Part shown: positions 1 through 7,526 of the stretch, one piece after another
How positions within the stretch are numbered: the stretch's first letter is position 1
Layout of the letters: every line of letters begins with the position of its first letter
Assembly: GCA_903970185.1 (NCBI GenBank)
Contig: CAJCIC010000101.1
Location: forward strand, 1 to 47,185
Origin: Gammaproteobacteria bacterium
GTDB taxonomy: Bacteria > Pseudomonadota > Gammaproteobacteria > Burkholderiales > Burkholderiaceae_D
Length of the DNA stretch: 47,185 nucleotides
Direction of reading: 5' to 3'
Notes under the pieces: model-generated
What the model was told of the DNA's origin: nothing
What the model saw: only the letters and a program-made list of their open reading frames with translations
The model's database searches: none
Position numbers and translations under genes: made by a program

Positions 1-654
1 TGCCAGCCACGCGTTGTTGATTTGCTGCGCCGGTACCAGACAGATGCTGTTCACAGCGAATTCGGCCGCCGCCATGCCGGTGTAGTGCATTCCGGCGATT
101 GCCAGTCCCATGACTACGGCCCCGCCTGCCTTCTGCCAGAACGGCACAAAGCCAAACTCGGAGCGGAACCGAAATGCAATTCTGAGCGCGGCTATCGAGG
201 CACCAATTGCGATCGCGATCGATGCGGTAAACCAGCCTAGCCGATAGTGAATCGATGGTGATAGCTGCATCGCCGCCATTCCGAGGTAATGCATGCCCGC
301 TATGCCACAGCCCATCAGTACGCCTGCGGTCAAGAGACGTGCGGTCGAGAGTGTTCCGAAGCCGATGAGTTGAAGTGCGAATGCGGAGACCGCGATCGCA
401 ATGAACAGCGACACGGTCGTCTTCGTAACGTCGTATGACACGGCAATCGGAAGTTGAAACGCCAGCATTCCGATGAAATGCATGGACCAAATTCCTGCGC
501 CGAAGCAAAGCGCGCCGCCGACAAGCCAAAACCAGCGTGCCTTGGCACTCGTTGAAGGAACGGTCCTTGAGACCAGATCAAGTGCTACGTAGGACGCAAG
601 TATGGCGACCGAAACTGATAAAGTTACGAGCCAAGGATTGTAGACACCCGTCAT
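1..654 (-). CDS. MHYT-domain integral membrane sensor, 3' part cut by window edge
   Basis: The frame opens at ATG 654 behind an AGGAG ribosome site (spacing about 8) and stays open for 218 codons to position 1, so the C-terminus is missing. The visible part is hydrophobic. It carries three MHYT-type repeats: MHFIGM near residue 58, MHYLGM near 121 and MHYTGM near 190. These define the MHYT sensory domain, a roughly seven-helix membrane module thought to bind a metal, with O2, CO or NO as proposed ligands. In the family the domain is usually followed by GGDEF/EAL or histidine-kinase domains, or it stands alone. Which applies here cannot be seen. The call of an MHYT domain is firm; any signalling output is inference. 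Confidence 0.9.
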   Translation of the reverse strand, partial: MTGVYNPWLVTLSVSVAILASYVALDLVSRTVPSTSAKARWFWLVGGALCFGAGIWSMHFIGMLAFQLPIAVSYDVTKTTVSLFIAIAVSAFALQLIGFGTLSTARLLTAGVLMGCGIAGMHYLGMAAMQLSPSIHYRLGWFTASIAIAIGASIAALRIAFRFRSEFGFVPFWQKAGGAVVMGLAIAGMHYTGMAAAEFAVNSICLVPAQQINNAWLA

Positions 655-934
655 CGCGGCACTCCTGCGACTCTCCATCATGCGCTTTAATGAGGTGCCA
701 AATCGTCGATTTGCCACTGCGAAATGAATTAAAGGCCAGAGCCGCGCCAGGCCATGAATTGACTAATGGACTGGAATCAACTTGATTTGATGCGTTGCGG
801 CGCGTCTTTGCATTGATGGTCCCCGGGAAGATTCATCACTGCGCCACGATTGATCGGGCTGAATTGTTGCAGTGCATGACCGGAGAATCTGAGGGTCTAC
901 AAACCAGGTAGCTGGATCATGGTGTCAGGAAGTG

Positions 935-1195
935 CTTCGTCACATCTGCATTGGACTCGCGACTGGACTTGGGTACGAGCACCTGGCGTCAAGCGGCTGA
1001 GCAGATTCGACGAGAGGGCGACGACGGGACGTTTCTCAAGCTTGGCGACGTATAGTTTCTCGTCAGGAATTCAGGTGCCCGTGAGAAGGCGGGCGATCAC
1101 ATCGGACAAGGTTTCACCGGCGTGGCTGAAAGCCCCACGCGATCAGCTCGCCGCGATGGCATCGAGCCTCTCGCGCTGCTGGTGCCTCAGTTTGG
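935..1195 (+). pseudogene. Decayed tandem copy of the downstream FosX-like VOC gene
   Basis: This stretch aligns with the intact VOC gene that follows, at an offset of about 460 to 465 bases. Shared blocks include AAGCTTGGCGACGT (1038 and 1498), GGGCGATCACATCGGA (1091 and 1554) and AAGGTTTCACCGG (1108 and 1573). The offset drifts by several bases, so the copy carries small indels. The codon matching Trp49 of the intact protein has become a stop (GTATAG near 1050). The remaining open frame (919-1233) encodes nothing family-like. The flanks, 655-934 and 1196-1368, hold no gene I can support. Confidence 0.8.
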
Positions 1196-1368
1196 TTGGC
1201 CGCCGTTGCCATGCCCTCTATGAGGTGGGCTAGCTGGTTCCAATCGCGTGGTCGTCTGCGCTGGGGCATCCCATGATCTTGCGCGGCACGCGCGCGAGGG
1301 CAACCGGAGTAACATTCAAACTGAGACACTACCCGAGCCATGGGTTGCTGCGCATCCGGGGAGACCGC

Positions 1369-1740
1369 ATGCTTGCCTTGAGCCACGTTGCCTTAGTTGT
1401 TGCTGATCCAGCCCGCACGGCGAAATTGTTCTACGACCTGTTTGGTGTCAAACCGCTAAAGAGGATCGATGAAGAGGGCCACGACGAGACGTATTTCAAG
1501 CTTGGCGACGTCTGGTTGTTGCTCGTCAAACATTCAGTCACCCGCGAGAAGACGGGCGATCACATCGGATTTAAGGTTTCACCGGAGTTGCTGAAAGCCA
1601 CGCGCGACAAGCTCGCGGCGATGGACATGGAGTTCATCCTTGCGCGCGGCGACACGTCGCTTTATTTCTTCGATTATGACAATCATGTGTTCGAACTTGA
1701 GACTGTCGATCTTGCGTTCGAGCTGTCGCAGTCGACGTGA
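1369..1740 (+). CDS. VOC superfamily protein, FosX/FosA-like
   Basis: A 123-residue glyoxalase/VOC-fold protein, close to the length of FosX (about 133 residues). The order matches the fosfomycin-resistance branch: SHVALVV near the N-terminus, GDHIGFKV in the middle and LYFFDYDNHVFELE near the C-terminus. Likely metal ligands are His6, His65 and Glu109. FosX hydrates and FosA conjugates the epoxide of fosfomycin in a Mn-dependent reaction in the cytoplasm. Many VOC relatives do other chemistry, so the substrate here is unproven. The ATG at 1369 is chosen because it starts at the conserved first strand; an upstream in-frame start at 1273 would add 32 unconserved residues. A decayed copy lies just upstream. 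Confidence 0.8.
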   Translation: MLALSHVALVVADPARTAKLFYDLFGVKPLKRIDEEGHDETYFKLGDVWLLLVKHSVTREKTGDHIGFKVSPELLKATRDKLAAMDMEFILARGDTSLYFFDYDNHVFELETVDLAFELSQST

Positions 1741-1797
1741 ATTGCGCCTTGAAGACTGCCATCGAAGGCCACGGCTCTTTCGAGGCGGGACCACCGG

Positions 1798-2256
1798 TCA
1801 ATCCGCGCTGTCCTCACCGATGCGCTTGATGGTCAAGGGCCACCAGTTGGCGGCAGCGTGGTAACCATCGGCCTCTTGCCACAGGCGCAGGTCCAGCGGC
1901 TTCATCATCGGGCACACCTTGTAGTCGACCGACAGGTGCAGCGTGCGGCCATCGAAAGTGCCGTCAAAGGGTTCATCGACGAGGTCATAGCAGATCGAGC
2001 GCACGTAGAAATCGAGTTTGCCGTGGACGTGGCCACTCTTCTCGTCGATCGCCTCAACGTGCACCTTGACCCAGTTGCGGGTGTCAGCGGGATGCACGAA
2101 CGGAGCTGCGGGACGCTCCCATTGGCCGCTGAATTCTGTCGGCGCGGACAGGGCAAATGTGATTTTTTCGTGTGTTGGCGATGCCTCGGCAGCTAACAGC
2201 GCGACAGGCGCGCCAGTGAGAATTGCCAAGGTGACGCTCGCGGAAATCAAGCTCAT
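1798..2256 (-). CDS. Exported protein of unknown family
   Basis: A 152-residue protein with a clear N-terminal signal sequence (residues 1 to about 23, ending ALLAAEA), so it is probably periplasmic. The ATG at 2256 has a good GGGGAG ribosome site about 9 bases upstream; a longer frame to 2427 exists but has no signal-like start. The mature part is rich in Trp and Asp and has two cysteines (SICYDL and YKVCPMM) that could form a disulfide. I do not recognise the family. It is divergent from the cupin gene at 2445, and the 188 bases between them presumably hold both promoters. Confidence 0.7.
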   Translation of the reverse strand: MSLISASVTLAILTGAPVALLAAEASPTHEKITFALSAPTEFSGQWERPAAPFVHPADTRNWVKVHVEAIDEKSGHVHGKLDFYVRSICYDLVDEPFDGTFDGRTLHLSVDYKVCPMMKPLDLRLWQEADGYHAAANWWPLTIKRIGEDSAD

Positions 2257-2444
2257 GATCGTTCTCCCCTGGCAGCAGAATTTTCCCGCCAGAGCCTGAA
2301 CCGATGGCTCGATGGCGCGGGTCACTCGATGGTTATCGATAATAGACCCGTATGGCCGCATGCGCACGCCGCACGGCCACGGCTTTCGGGTGCAAACCGG
2401 CGTGTTGAGGTACTGTTTGCCAACCAAAGCGCAAGGAGCTGAGG

Positions 2445-2834
2445 ATGACTTTTAGCGAGACTCAGGCGAGGGTGATTTCTGTGGCGAAGCTTGCAGCTTC
2501 GCTTTCGGAGCACTGGTCCCCGCGCATCGTAGCCGAGGTCGATGATGCCTACGTCAAGGTGGCGAAGGTGAAGGGGTCTTTGACCTGGCATAGCCACGAA
2601 AATGAAGACGAGCTTTTCTTCGTCCTCAAGGGCAGGCTGACCATCGAGATGGATGACCGGGTTGTCGATCTCATCGAAGGCGACGCGTTTGTCGTGCCCA
2701 AGGGAGTAAGGCACAACCCGGTTGCCATCGAGGAATGTCTTGTGATGCTCGTCGAGCGCAAATCGACGCTGCATACGGGATCGGAATTGACCGATCGCAC
2801 ACGCGATCTGGCGTCCCAGCTGCGTCCGGTCTGA
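2445..2834 (+). CDS. Small single-domain cupin protein
   Basis: A 129-residue protein with one conserved beta-barrel cupin. Motif 1 is visible as G-x4-HSH-x3-E-x6-G, with His49, His51 and Glu55 as metal ligands. Motif 2 is GDAFVVPKGVRHNP, with His90 as the fourth ligand. The ATG at 2445 follows AAGGAG at 2433 with a spacing of 6. Stand-alone cupins of this size include isomerases, dioxygenases and plain metal-binding proteins, and nothing here selects among them. There is no signal peptide, so it is cytoplasmic. Confidence 0.85.
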   Translation: MTFSETQARVISVAKLAASLSEHWSPRIVAEVDDAYVKVAKVKGSLTWHSHENEDELFFVLKGRLTIEMDDRVVDLIEGDAFVVPKGVRHNPVAIEECLVMLVERKSTLHTGSELTDRTRDLASQLRPV

Positions 2835-3200
2835 TTCGATCGCCAAGGCCGCAGAAGACGTGGATATCGAGTTTCACTCTGGCATGCCGTATCTGATCGC
2901 AGCACGGGCGGGGTTTTACGCCAACACCGCCTGGCTCATTTGCCCACGCGGCGCAAGGCGTTGACGACAACCATCCGATATCGAGGCGTTTGCGGTTGAC
3001 GTATTTGCCGATGGCAGGCGGCAGACCGTGCACTGGAAGGCTCCCGCGCCCGCGGTCTACCAACCTATCACTGCTACCGCTTCCATCAGGCCGTCAAGGA
3101 GCACCTGAAAGAATGCCCCGGTTTTCTGGCCGCAGAAGGCCTCGTGCCTGGCTAGTGCGGACGGGACCGAAAGCGTGCCGACAAGGTCCTTGACGTTCGA
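2835..3200 (+). other. Gene-poor stretch, possibly gene debris
   Basis: No intact gene is supported in these 366 bases. Two short plus-strand pieces in different frames read like protein: one runs from about 2870 to a stop near 2963, and the other is roughly 3060-3153, ending AAEGLVPG. They could be remnants of one frameshifted gene. I could not name a family, so this may also be chance. Confidence 0.3.
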
Positions 3201-3710
3201 TCAGGGCGCTGCAGGGTATTTGCAGCCGCTGTCGCTGCAGGTCAGCGCGACAAAGACTTCCGAGCGGATCAGCCAGCGGCCGTCGCGTTTCACCCACTGT
3301 GCTGCGTAGCGGCCGCTAATGACAGGCGTTGTGCCGACCGCTCCCAGATATCCGGACCAGCGGCCTTCCTCGTAGGCGAGCGGCCAGTTCGTGCTGACAT
3401 CCAGTGACACCGTCTCGCGCTGGTAGACCACGACCGGAGCCCCCGTGGTACTGGGCTCCATCACCTTGCGTGCTGCCTCGATGCCGGTAAGAGGCTGCCC
3501 AAGTGCCCGCCTGATGGTGACATCCGGTGTCCAGTAGCTCGCAACGGTATCCAGATCGAAACTGGCAATCGCCTTGGTCTGTGCGATCCGCGCAGCACGA
3601 ATCGCGCTTTCGTCAGCACTTTGGGATGATTGCGCATTGGCGATGGCAAAAGGTAGTGTGGCCAGTGCAAGTGAAAAGGCGGTCAGGGTGTGCTTATGAA
3701 GTAGGTTCAC
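3201..3710 (-). CDS. Exported DUF4440/SnoaL-like (NTF2-fold) protein
   Basis: The GTG at 3710 has a strong AAAGGAG site at a proper distance and opens directly into a signal peptide (residues 1 to about 27, ending IANAQS). A longer frame to 3773 lacks these features. The 169-residue product has the DUF4440 pattern: an N-terminal helix (ESAIRAARIAQTKAIASFD), then a Y-W-x-PD strand, and a C-terminal WVKRDGRWLIRSEVF strand. NTF2-fold proteins of this type are usually small ligand-binding or isomerase-like domains. No catalytic residues can be assigned. The terminal CSDSGC motif may form a disulfide, which fits periplasmic location. Confidence 0.8.
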   Translation of the reverse strand: MNLLHKHTLTAFSLALATLPFAIANAQSSQSADESAIRAARIAQTKAIASFDLDTVASYWTPDVTIRRALGQPLTGIEAARKVMEPSTTGAPVVVYQRETVSLDVSTNWPLAYEEGRWSGYLGAVGTTPVISGRYAAQWVKRDGRWLIRSEVFVALTCSDSGCKYPAAP

Positions 3711-3882
3711 GGGGCTCCTTTCAGGTTGAGCAGGCACGATCCGGCAGCTATCAAATCGAAATCGATGCCGCACTCATTTTGCCATCGGCCAAGGCGTGGA
3801 TGCTCAAAGTTCTTGCGACTTGCGGTCGATGGAAGTCCCCCGTGTTGATGCCGATGATTTCCAATCCATGCGTCGCTTGGGC

Positions 3883-5073
3883 CTAGTGGCTGCTATGCGC
3901 GGCAAGCGCGAAGGTCTTCCCATCCAGCCTGACGATCTCGATCAGATTGCCAAGGACGAGGTTCATGTCGTCAAGATGCAGGCCCCAGCTGGGTAGGGGC
4001 CTTCCGCGCACGACCAGGTCCCCCGGGATATCGAGCGGCCACGCGCTATTGTCGGGATGAATGGTAATGGCCAGGTAGGACGCGTGGTTCGCAAAGACAC
4101 AGCGGGCGTCGATATATCCTGGAAAGGAGACAAACGGCGTGTCAACGGTGGCCGCCAACTTCTTCCAGCTGGGCTCGCTACTGGGATCGCCTAGCAGGTT
4201 GGTCGACACAGGCAGGGCGGCGTCGACGGCCTTGCCGCTTAGGATCACCGGGTCGGTACATGCGGCCTGCATGCCAGGTGTGCCGCTGTAGCCGAAGTGA
4301 ACCAGACCCGCCGGCATTCCAAGTGGAGGGCTGGTCGCACGAAACGACATGAACGAGACGACGCAGCCGGTTTGGCCAGGTGACGTGCATAGCGGGACGT
4401 TGGCAAAGCTGCCGCCAACGGTCTGGCCTTCCGGCACGTCGACGCTGATGCCAATCAGGAGCGCCGCTACAAGGCGCGAACGCTCTTCGGATTTGTCGAT
4501 CTCGTCCTGAATCAGCCTGAGCAGGATGCGCGCGCCTTGCGAGTGACCGATGAGGACCACGCCGCGGCCATGGTTATCATATTTCAGATAGTGCTGCCAC
4601 GCTGCGCGCACATCGGAGTAGGCAAGTTCGACATCGAGCTTCATCGGGTTGGACGAGTACAGGCTTGCAAAGCCGGCAAGCGTGACCTGGCGATACATTG
4701 GCGCATACGGACGGCAAACCGAGGCGAAGCGGGCGAATTGTTGCCGCACGGCGCGAATTTCCCCGGGGCCCGGAGTCAGGCTGCTGTTGCCGGTCGGATC
4801 CTCCGAGATCGTCGGATAGACGTAGAAGCAATCGATCAGCGGGTCATGGGCGGGCGCCCAGGGCATTCGCATTCGCGTGCCATCGCGATTCACGATGGTC
4901 GTTGACTCGTCGCCCGAGCAGGCATCGCTGCGTCCTGGAAGGCAAAGCCAACCGGCAGCCGAATCATAGATATGGGCCTCGTCTTTGTCGGACGGCTGCG
5001 CATGGGCAAGCCCTGTGGATGCCGCGATCAATGCCGGGGCGAAGAGGCGTGCCAGACGAAATAAGCAGGGCAT
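3883..5073 (-). CDS. Exported DUF3089 alpha/beta hydrolase (lipase/esterase-like)
   Basis: A 396-residue protein with an N-terminal signal peptide (to about residue 26, GLAHAQ). The core matches DUF3089: DCFYVYPTI near the start of the domain, then VVLIGHSQGARIL with the nucleophile Ser178 in a GHSQG elbow. A late His (WGLHLDDMN) is a candidate for the third triad member. Members are predicted lysophospholipase-like serine hydrolases; the substrate is unknown. The ATG at 5073 is chosen because it starts the signal peptide. No strong ribosome site is visible, and in-frame codons extend to 5190. The gene is divergent from the CHAT operon across about 200 bases. Confidence 0.82.
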   Translation of the reverse strand: MPCLFRLARLFAPALIAASTGLAHAQPSDKDEAHIYDSAAGWLCLPGRSDACSGDESTTIVNRDGTRMRMPWAPAHDPLIDCFYVYPTISEDPTGNSSLTPGPGEIRAVRQQFARFASVCRPYAPMYRQVTLAGFASLYSSNPMKLDVELAYSDVRAAWQHYLKYDNHGRGVVLIGHSQGARILLRLIQDEIDKSEERSRLVAALLIGISVDVPEGQTVGGSFANVPLCTSPGQTGCVVSFMSFRATSPPLGMPAGLVHFGYSGTPGMQAACTDPVILSGKAVDAALPVSTNLLGDPSSEPSWKKLAATVDTPFVSFPGYIDARCVFANHASYLAITIHPDNSAWPLDIPGDLVVRGRPLPSWGLHLDDMNLVLGNLIEIVRLDGKTFALAAHSSH

Positions 5074-5273
5074 GGCAAGTAGGGCGGGCAAGCGTCGGCT
5101 AAGCGTAACATTTCGACGAGGCAGAGCCAATGCGACGCCGATATGTATTGCTGGCAGCTGGATTTTTTGATTCAATCGATCTGACGTCACGCTGGCATCG
5201 CTTGACAGGGATAGTTCGTCTTGAATGCGTTAACGATCGCATCGGCGAAGCACGCCTCGCAAATGGAAACTGC

Positions 5274-7526
5274 ATGCTCGACCTTCGCCGAGTCGTTTGC
5301 CCTTTTATCGTCTTGTACTTCACACTGTGTCACGCTGCGGCAGCCGAAGGTCGCAGCGATCGCACGGATGATCTTATCGCTCGTGGCGTGGCACTTAGGG
5401 ACGAGGGCCGCCTCGACCTCTCCGTCGATACGCTCGCGCTTGCCGCCACTTCTGATTCCTCGCCCGACGCGCATATGCGGGCAGAAGGCGAACTCGGCGC
5501 GAGCCTGTTTCAGGCGCACCGCTACGATGAGGCGAAAGGTCACCTTGAGGCTGCGTATGGCGCCGCAAGCGGCACCGAGCGCGCGCGTTATGCGATTGAT
5601 CTTGGCAATCTCGCGGTCGTAAAGCACGATCCGGCAAAGGCGCGCCAGTACTTTGACCAGGGGCTTGTCTCAGGCGACGGCGCGACGCGCATCAGCGCGG
5701 AATTGAACCTCGCGCGCCTGACTGATCCGGCTGCAAGGCTTTCTGCCCTCTCGCGTGCCGCAAGTGATATTGCTGGCCTTGCCGATCCGACTCAGCGCGC
5801 GAGGCTTGCCCTGAACGCAGGCGACCAGGCGGCAAAACTTGGCACTGCCGGATTGCGACTTGCCTATGGCGAGCTTGATCTTTCAAGATCGACTGCCGAT
5901 GCCATCGGTGACAAGCGCCTGGCGGTCGAAAGCCGCGATGCGCTGGCTGCGCTCTATGAAGGTCAACACCGGCCAGCCGAGGCATTGCGAATCGACCACG
6001 AGGCCATGGCACTGGCGCGAAACGCGCCTCCAGGCAGCGTCGCTGATCTCCTGATTTCGCTCGCGTGGCGTGACGCGCGGCTCTTGCAGCAACAGGGCGA
6101 CGACAGCCAGGCAATCGCAGCCTATCGCCGTGCGGTCGATCAAATCCAGCTTTCGCGCCAGGATATCCCGATTGACTATCAGGACGGCAGCTCTTCGTTT
6201 CTGGCCACGCTCGAGCCCGTCTACCTCGGGCTCGTCGACCTTCTGTTCAAACGTGCAAATGGCGAAGAGGGTGCTGCGCGCGATGCTGATCTGCGCGCGA
6301 TCAAGGGCGTGCTCGAACTGTCAAAGCAGGCCGAAATGCAGGACTACCTCGGTGATCGCTGTACCGTTGACGCACTGCGCGCTGCCGAGATTGTGCCGCC
6401 TCAAGGCACGGCCTTTCTCTATCCGGTGCTCTTGCCTGACCGCGTCGAGCTCCTGCTTGAAACCCCTTCTGGCATGTCGCGCGCAAGCGTTGACGTCAGT
6501 GCCGCACGCATGACCCAGGTCACGCGCGAGTTCGCCGAAGCGCTAAGAGCCGATGCGAGCGACTATCGCACGCACGCCCGCGAGCTTTACGACTGGCTGC
6601 TCCTGCCACTTGATGGCACGCTGACCAACGAGCACATCAACACCCTGATCGTTGTCTCAGATGGCGTGTTGCGGCTCGTTCCGTTCGCAGCGTTAAATGA
6701 CGGCAAAGAGTTTGCCATCGAGCGATTCAGCATCGCCACCGTCACCGGTTTGTCGATGACAAATGTCAATGCGCCACCAAAATCCCGTCCTCGCGCGCTG
6801 GTCGCGGGGCTCTCCGAGCCGGGGCCGGTCGTTGAAAAGCTCGATTTTCCCGCTGCATCGCAAACCGCGGATGCGAAGCCGGGCGCGGCTGCCACGGGCA
6901 GTCTTCGCGGCGCGCGCATGGCACGAGCCACGTCGATTTCCTCGCGCGCGCAAGAGGATGCGGAACGCCAGAGCCTCGCCTTGCCGGGCGTGCTGGACGA
7001 AGTCAATACCCTGAATCAGACGCTAGCCGGCAAGGAGCTGTTAAATGGCCAGTTCACCGAAGCGCGCTTTAGCCGTGAGGCGGGTTCCGGGCGGTACAGC
7101 ATCGTGCACATTGCCTCGCACGGCTTTTTCGGGGGCAGCGCCAATGACAGCTTCATTCTGACCTACGACGAGCTTTTGACACTGTCCGATCTGCAGGGGC
7201 TGCTCGCGTCCGAGGAGTACCATTCCGAGCCGATCGAAATCCTGAGTCTTTCAGCCTGCGAGACGGCCGAAGGCGATGCCCGTTCGCCGTTGGGAATTTC
7301 GGGTGCGGCGATGAAGGCACGCGCCAAGAGCGTACTGGGTACGCTGTGGCCCGTCGATGACGACTCGGCGCGCGTCACGATGGAAGCGTTCTATGCGCGG
7401 CTTGCAGACGGGAAGACCACCAAGGTCGACGCGCTGCGCGCAGCCCAGCTCGAGCTGCTCAAGAATCCAAGGACCGCCGATCCGTTTTACTGGGCACCCT
7501 TCGTCTTGATAGGAAACTGGCTTTGA
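5274..7526 (+). CDS. Exported TPR-CHAT protein (caspase-like putative peptidase)
   Basis: A 750-residue protein. The ATG at 5274 is preferred because it opens straight into a signal peptide (to about residue 25, CHAAAAEG), which puts the protein in the periplasm or envelope. Residues about 30-400 are helical and TPR-like (for example the ASLFQAHRYDEAKGHLEAAYG repeat). A CHAT domain (peptidase clan CD, related to caspases and separase) fills about 430-750. Both catalytic residues are present: His616 in IVHIASHGFF and Cys662 in SLSACETAEGD. The end reads DPFYWAPFVLIGNW, the usual CHAT terminus. The stop codon overlaps the TTG start of the adhesin gene, so the two are translationally coupled. 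In cyanobacteria CHAT proteins often sit next to haemagglutinin-like TpsA genes. That the peptidase processes the adhesin or its transporter is inference. Confidence 0.9.
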   Translation: MLDLRRVVCPFIVLYFTLCHAAAAEGRSDRTDDLIARGVALRDEGRLDLSVDTLALAATSDSSPDAHMRAEGELGASLFQAHRYDEAKGHLEAAYGAASGTERARYAIDLGNLAVVKHDPAKARQYFDQGLVSGDGATRISAELNLARLTDPAARLSALSRAASDIAGLADPTQRARLALNAGDQAAKLGTAGLRLAYGELDLSRSTADAIGDKRLAVESRDALAALYEGQHRPAEALRIDHEAMALARNAPPGSVADLLISLAWRDARLLQQQGDDSQAIAAYRRAVDQIQLSRQDIPIDYQDGSSSFLATLEPVYLGLVDLLFKRANGEEGAARDADLRAIKGVLELSKQAEMQDYLGDRCTVDALRAAEIVPPQGTAFLYPVLLPDRVELLLETPSGMSRASVDVSAARMTQVTREFAEALRADASDYRTHARELYDWLLLPLDGTLTNEHINTLIVVSDGVLRLVPFAALNDGKEFAIERFSIATVTGLSMTNVNAPPKSRPRALVAGLSEPGPVVEKLDFPAASQTADAKPGAAATGSLRGARMARATSISSRAQEDAERQSLALPGVLDEVNTLNQTLAGKELLNGQFTEARFSREAGSGRYSIVHIASHGFFGGSANDSFILTYDELLTLSDLQGLLASEEYHSEPIEILSLSACETAEGDARSPLGISGAAMKARAKSVLGTLWPVDDDSARVTMEAFYARLADGKTTKVDALRAAQLELLKNPRTADPFYWAPFVLIGNWL

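Noticed and set aside
919..1233. 104-codon plus-strand frame as a real gene
   Set aside because: The nucleotides align with the downstream VOC gene in shifting frames, so the frame is a by-product of a decayed copy.
5202..5231. TTGACA at 5202 as the -35 box of the CHAT operon promoter
   Set aside because: At 16 to 18 bases downstream there is no acceptable -10 hexamer, so I do not call a promoter here.
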